Origin: Amycolatopsis antarctica
Lineage (GTDB): Bacteria > Actinomycetota > Actinomycetes > Mycobacteriales > Pseudonocardiaceae
Direction of reading: 5' to 3'
Assembly: GCF_002262875.1 (NCBI RefSeq)
Contig: NZ_NKYE01000006.1
Location: 62,001 to 126,000, forward strand
Length of the DNA stretch: 64,000 nt
Below, in pieces: positions 63,215-64,000 of the stretch. Positions within the stretch are counted from its first letter, which is position 1, and the number at the start of each line of letters is the position of its first letter. The notes beneath the pieces were generated by a model. That model searched no databases and was not told the origin of the DNA. It worked only from the letters and a program-made list of their open reading frames with translations. The translations under genes were made by a program, and so were the position numbers.

Positions 63215-64000
63215 CCTGACGATCGACGACCGGGAGGCCCGCGAGGTCGGGGCCCTGCTCGACGACCTCGCCGGCACCTACAGCACCGTGGAGGACCCGG
63301 CGTTCCAGCGGCGCCTGCCCGTCCACGCGCACGAACTACCGGTGCGGGTCCGCGAGCACCTCACCACCTTCCGGCTGGGGGAGCCCGCCGGGGTCTGCGT
63401 GATCTCCGGATGCCAGGTCGACCAGGACCGTGTCGGGCCGACCCCCGCGCACTGGCGCGACCAGGGGCCGGTGTCGCCCGCGCTGCGCGAGGAGATCTTC
63501 ATCCTGCTCTGCGGGTCCCTGCTCGGTGACCCGATCGGCTGGTCCACCCAGCACGATGGCCGGTTCGTCCACGACGTCCTCCCGGTGCCCGGCGACGAGA
63601 ACGAGCAGATCGGCACCGGCAGCGCCCAGACGATCACCTGGCACGTCGAGGACGCTTTCCACCCGTTCCGCGGCGACTACGTCGGCCTCATGTGCCTGCG
63701 CAATCCGGACAAGGTCGCCACCACCTACGCCGACATGGCCGACCTGGAGATCGACGAGGAAACGGCCGAGGTGCTCGCCGAGCCCAGGTTCTACATCCGC
63801 CCGGACAACTCCCATCTCAACGGGGCGTCCGCGAACGGCACCGTCCCGTCACCGGGCGCGGCAAGGCTCATGGCCGCTTCGCGGGAACGGATCCTGGGAA
63901 TGCACAACGATCCCGAACCGGTACCGGTGCTCTTCGGCGCGGACCACGCCCCGTACCTGCGGCTGGATCCGTACTTCATGGACTTCGACCGGATGGACCA
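63207..64000 (+). CDS. VioC/OrfP-like arginine beta-hydroxylase (partial, cut by window end)
   Basis: An Fe(II)/2-oxoglutarate oxygenase. 264 residues are visible of an expected 350 or so. The first iron ligands are present in WHVEDAFHPFRGDYVGLMCLRN (His and Glu of the HxE motif). The flanking features RFVHDVLPVPGDENEQ, RPDNSHLNG, PVLFGADHAPYLRLDP and FMDFD closely follow arginine hydroxylases such as VioC and OrfP. The distal His and the 2-oxoglutarate Arg would lie beyond the window. GAGGAGGAAG precedes ATG 63207, which overlaps the previous stop by eight bases. It likely supplies 3-hydroxy-L-arginine to the VioD-like enzyme. Confidence 0.87.
   Translation, partial: MFDLTIDDREAREVGALLDDLAGTYSTVEDPAFQRRLPVHAHELPVRVREHLTTFRLGEPAGVCVISGCQVDQDRVGPTPAHWRDQGPVSPALREEIFILLCGSLLGDPIGWSTQHDGRFVHDVLPVPGDENEQIGTGSAQTITWHVEDAFHPFRGDYVGLMCLRNPDKVATTYADMADLEIDEETAEVLAEPRFYIRPDNSHLNGASANGTVPSPGAARLMAASRERILGMHNDPEPVPVLFGADHAPYLRLDPYFMDFDRMD

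Overview
The window is high-GC DNA from an actinomycete. It has strong C/G third-position codon bias, GTG starts, four-base ATGA/GTGA gene overlaps, an MbtH-like protein, and NarL-type two-component regulators. A pseudonocardial genus would fit, but the sequence alone does not fix the genus. Almost all of it is non-ribosomal peptide biosynthesis.

Layout. Positions 1-111 are the last codons of a sensor kinase. Positions 345-2642 hold two tandem SAM-dependent methyltransferases that look like protein arginine methyltransferases, closed by a strong terminator at 2655-2703. A non-coding leader of about 1.4 kb follows. The first peptide operon runs from 4059 to 33547: a FabF-type ketosynthase (apparently started at ATT), NRPS1 (3 modules), NRPS2 (3 modules), NRPS3 (1 module plus thioesterase), MbtH, a type II thioesterase, and an AsnO-like iron/2-oxoglutarate hydroxylase. 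Then come a kinase/response-regulator pair (33670-35564) and, on the minus strand, two membrane-protein genes. A second non-coding region of about 1 kb leads into the second operon (38809 to the window end): a giant six-module NRPS4 with its own thioesterase, a possible GNAT-type acyltransferase, a capreomycidine-synthase-like (VioD-like) PLP enzyme, and a VioC/OrfP-like arginine hydroxylase cut by the window edge.

How the parts work together (inference from domain order and specificity codes). NRPS1-3 form a seven-module line reading roughly X - Val - D-X - Asn - X - D-Ile/Val-like - Ser, released by the NRPS3 thioesterase. The AsnO-like enzyme may hydroxylate an Asn. NRPS4 forms a separate six-module line: B - X - N-methyl-Val - B - D-Asn - hydrophobic. 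Residues B share an identical pocket code with two glutamates. The adjacent VioD/VioC-like pair suggests that B is capreomycidine or a related cyclic arginine. Both lines start with a condensation domain, so both products may be N-acylated. The lone ketosynthase might help make an acyl group, and the PRMT-like enzymes might methylate a guanidine. I do not recognise the cluster as that of a known compound.

Unusual features include a perfect 386-bp repeat with foreign-looking codon use inside two condensation domains, an atypical thioesterase in NRPS4, and the probable ATT start codon.
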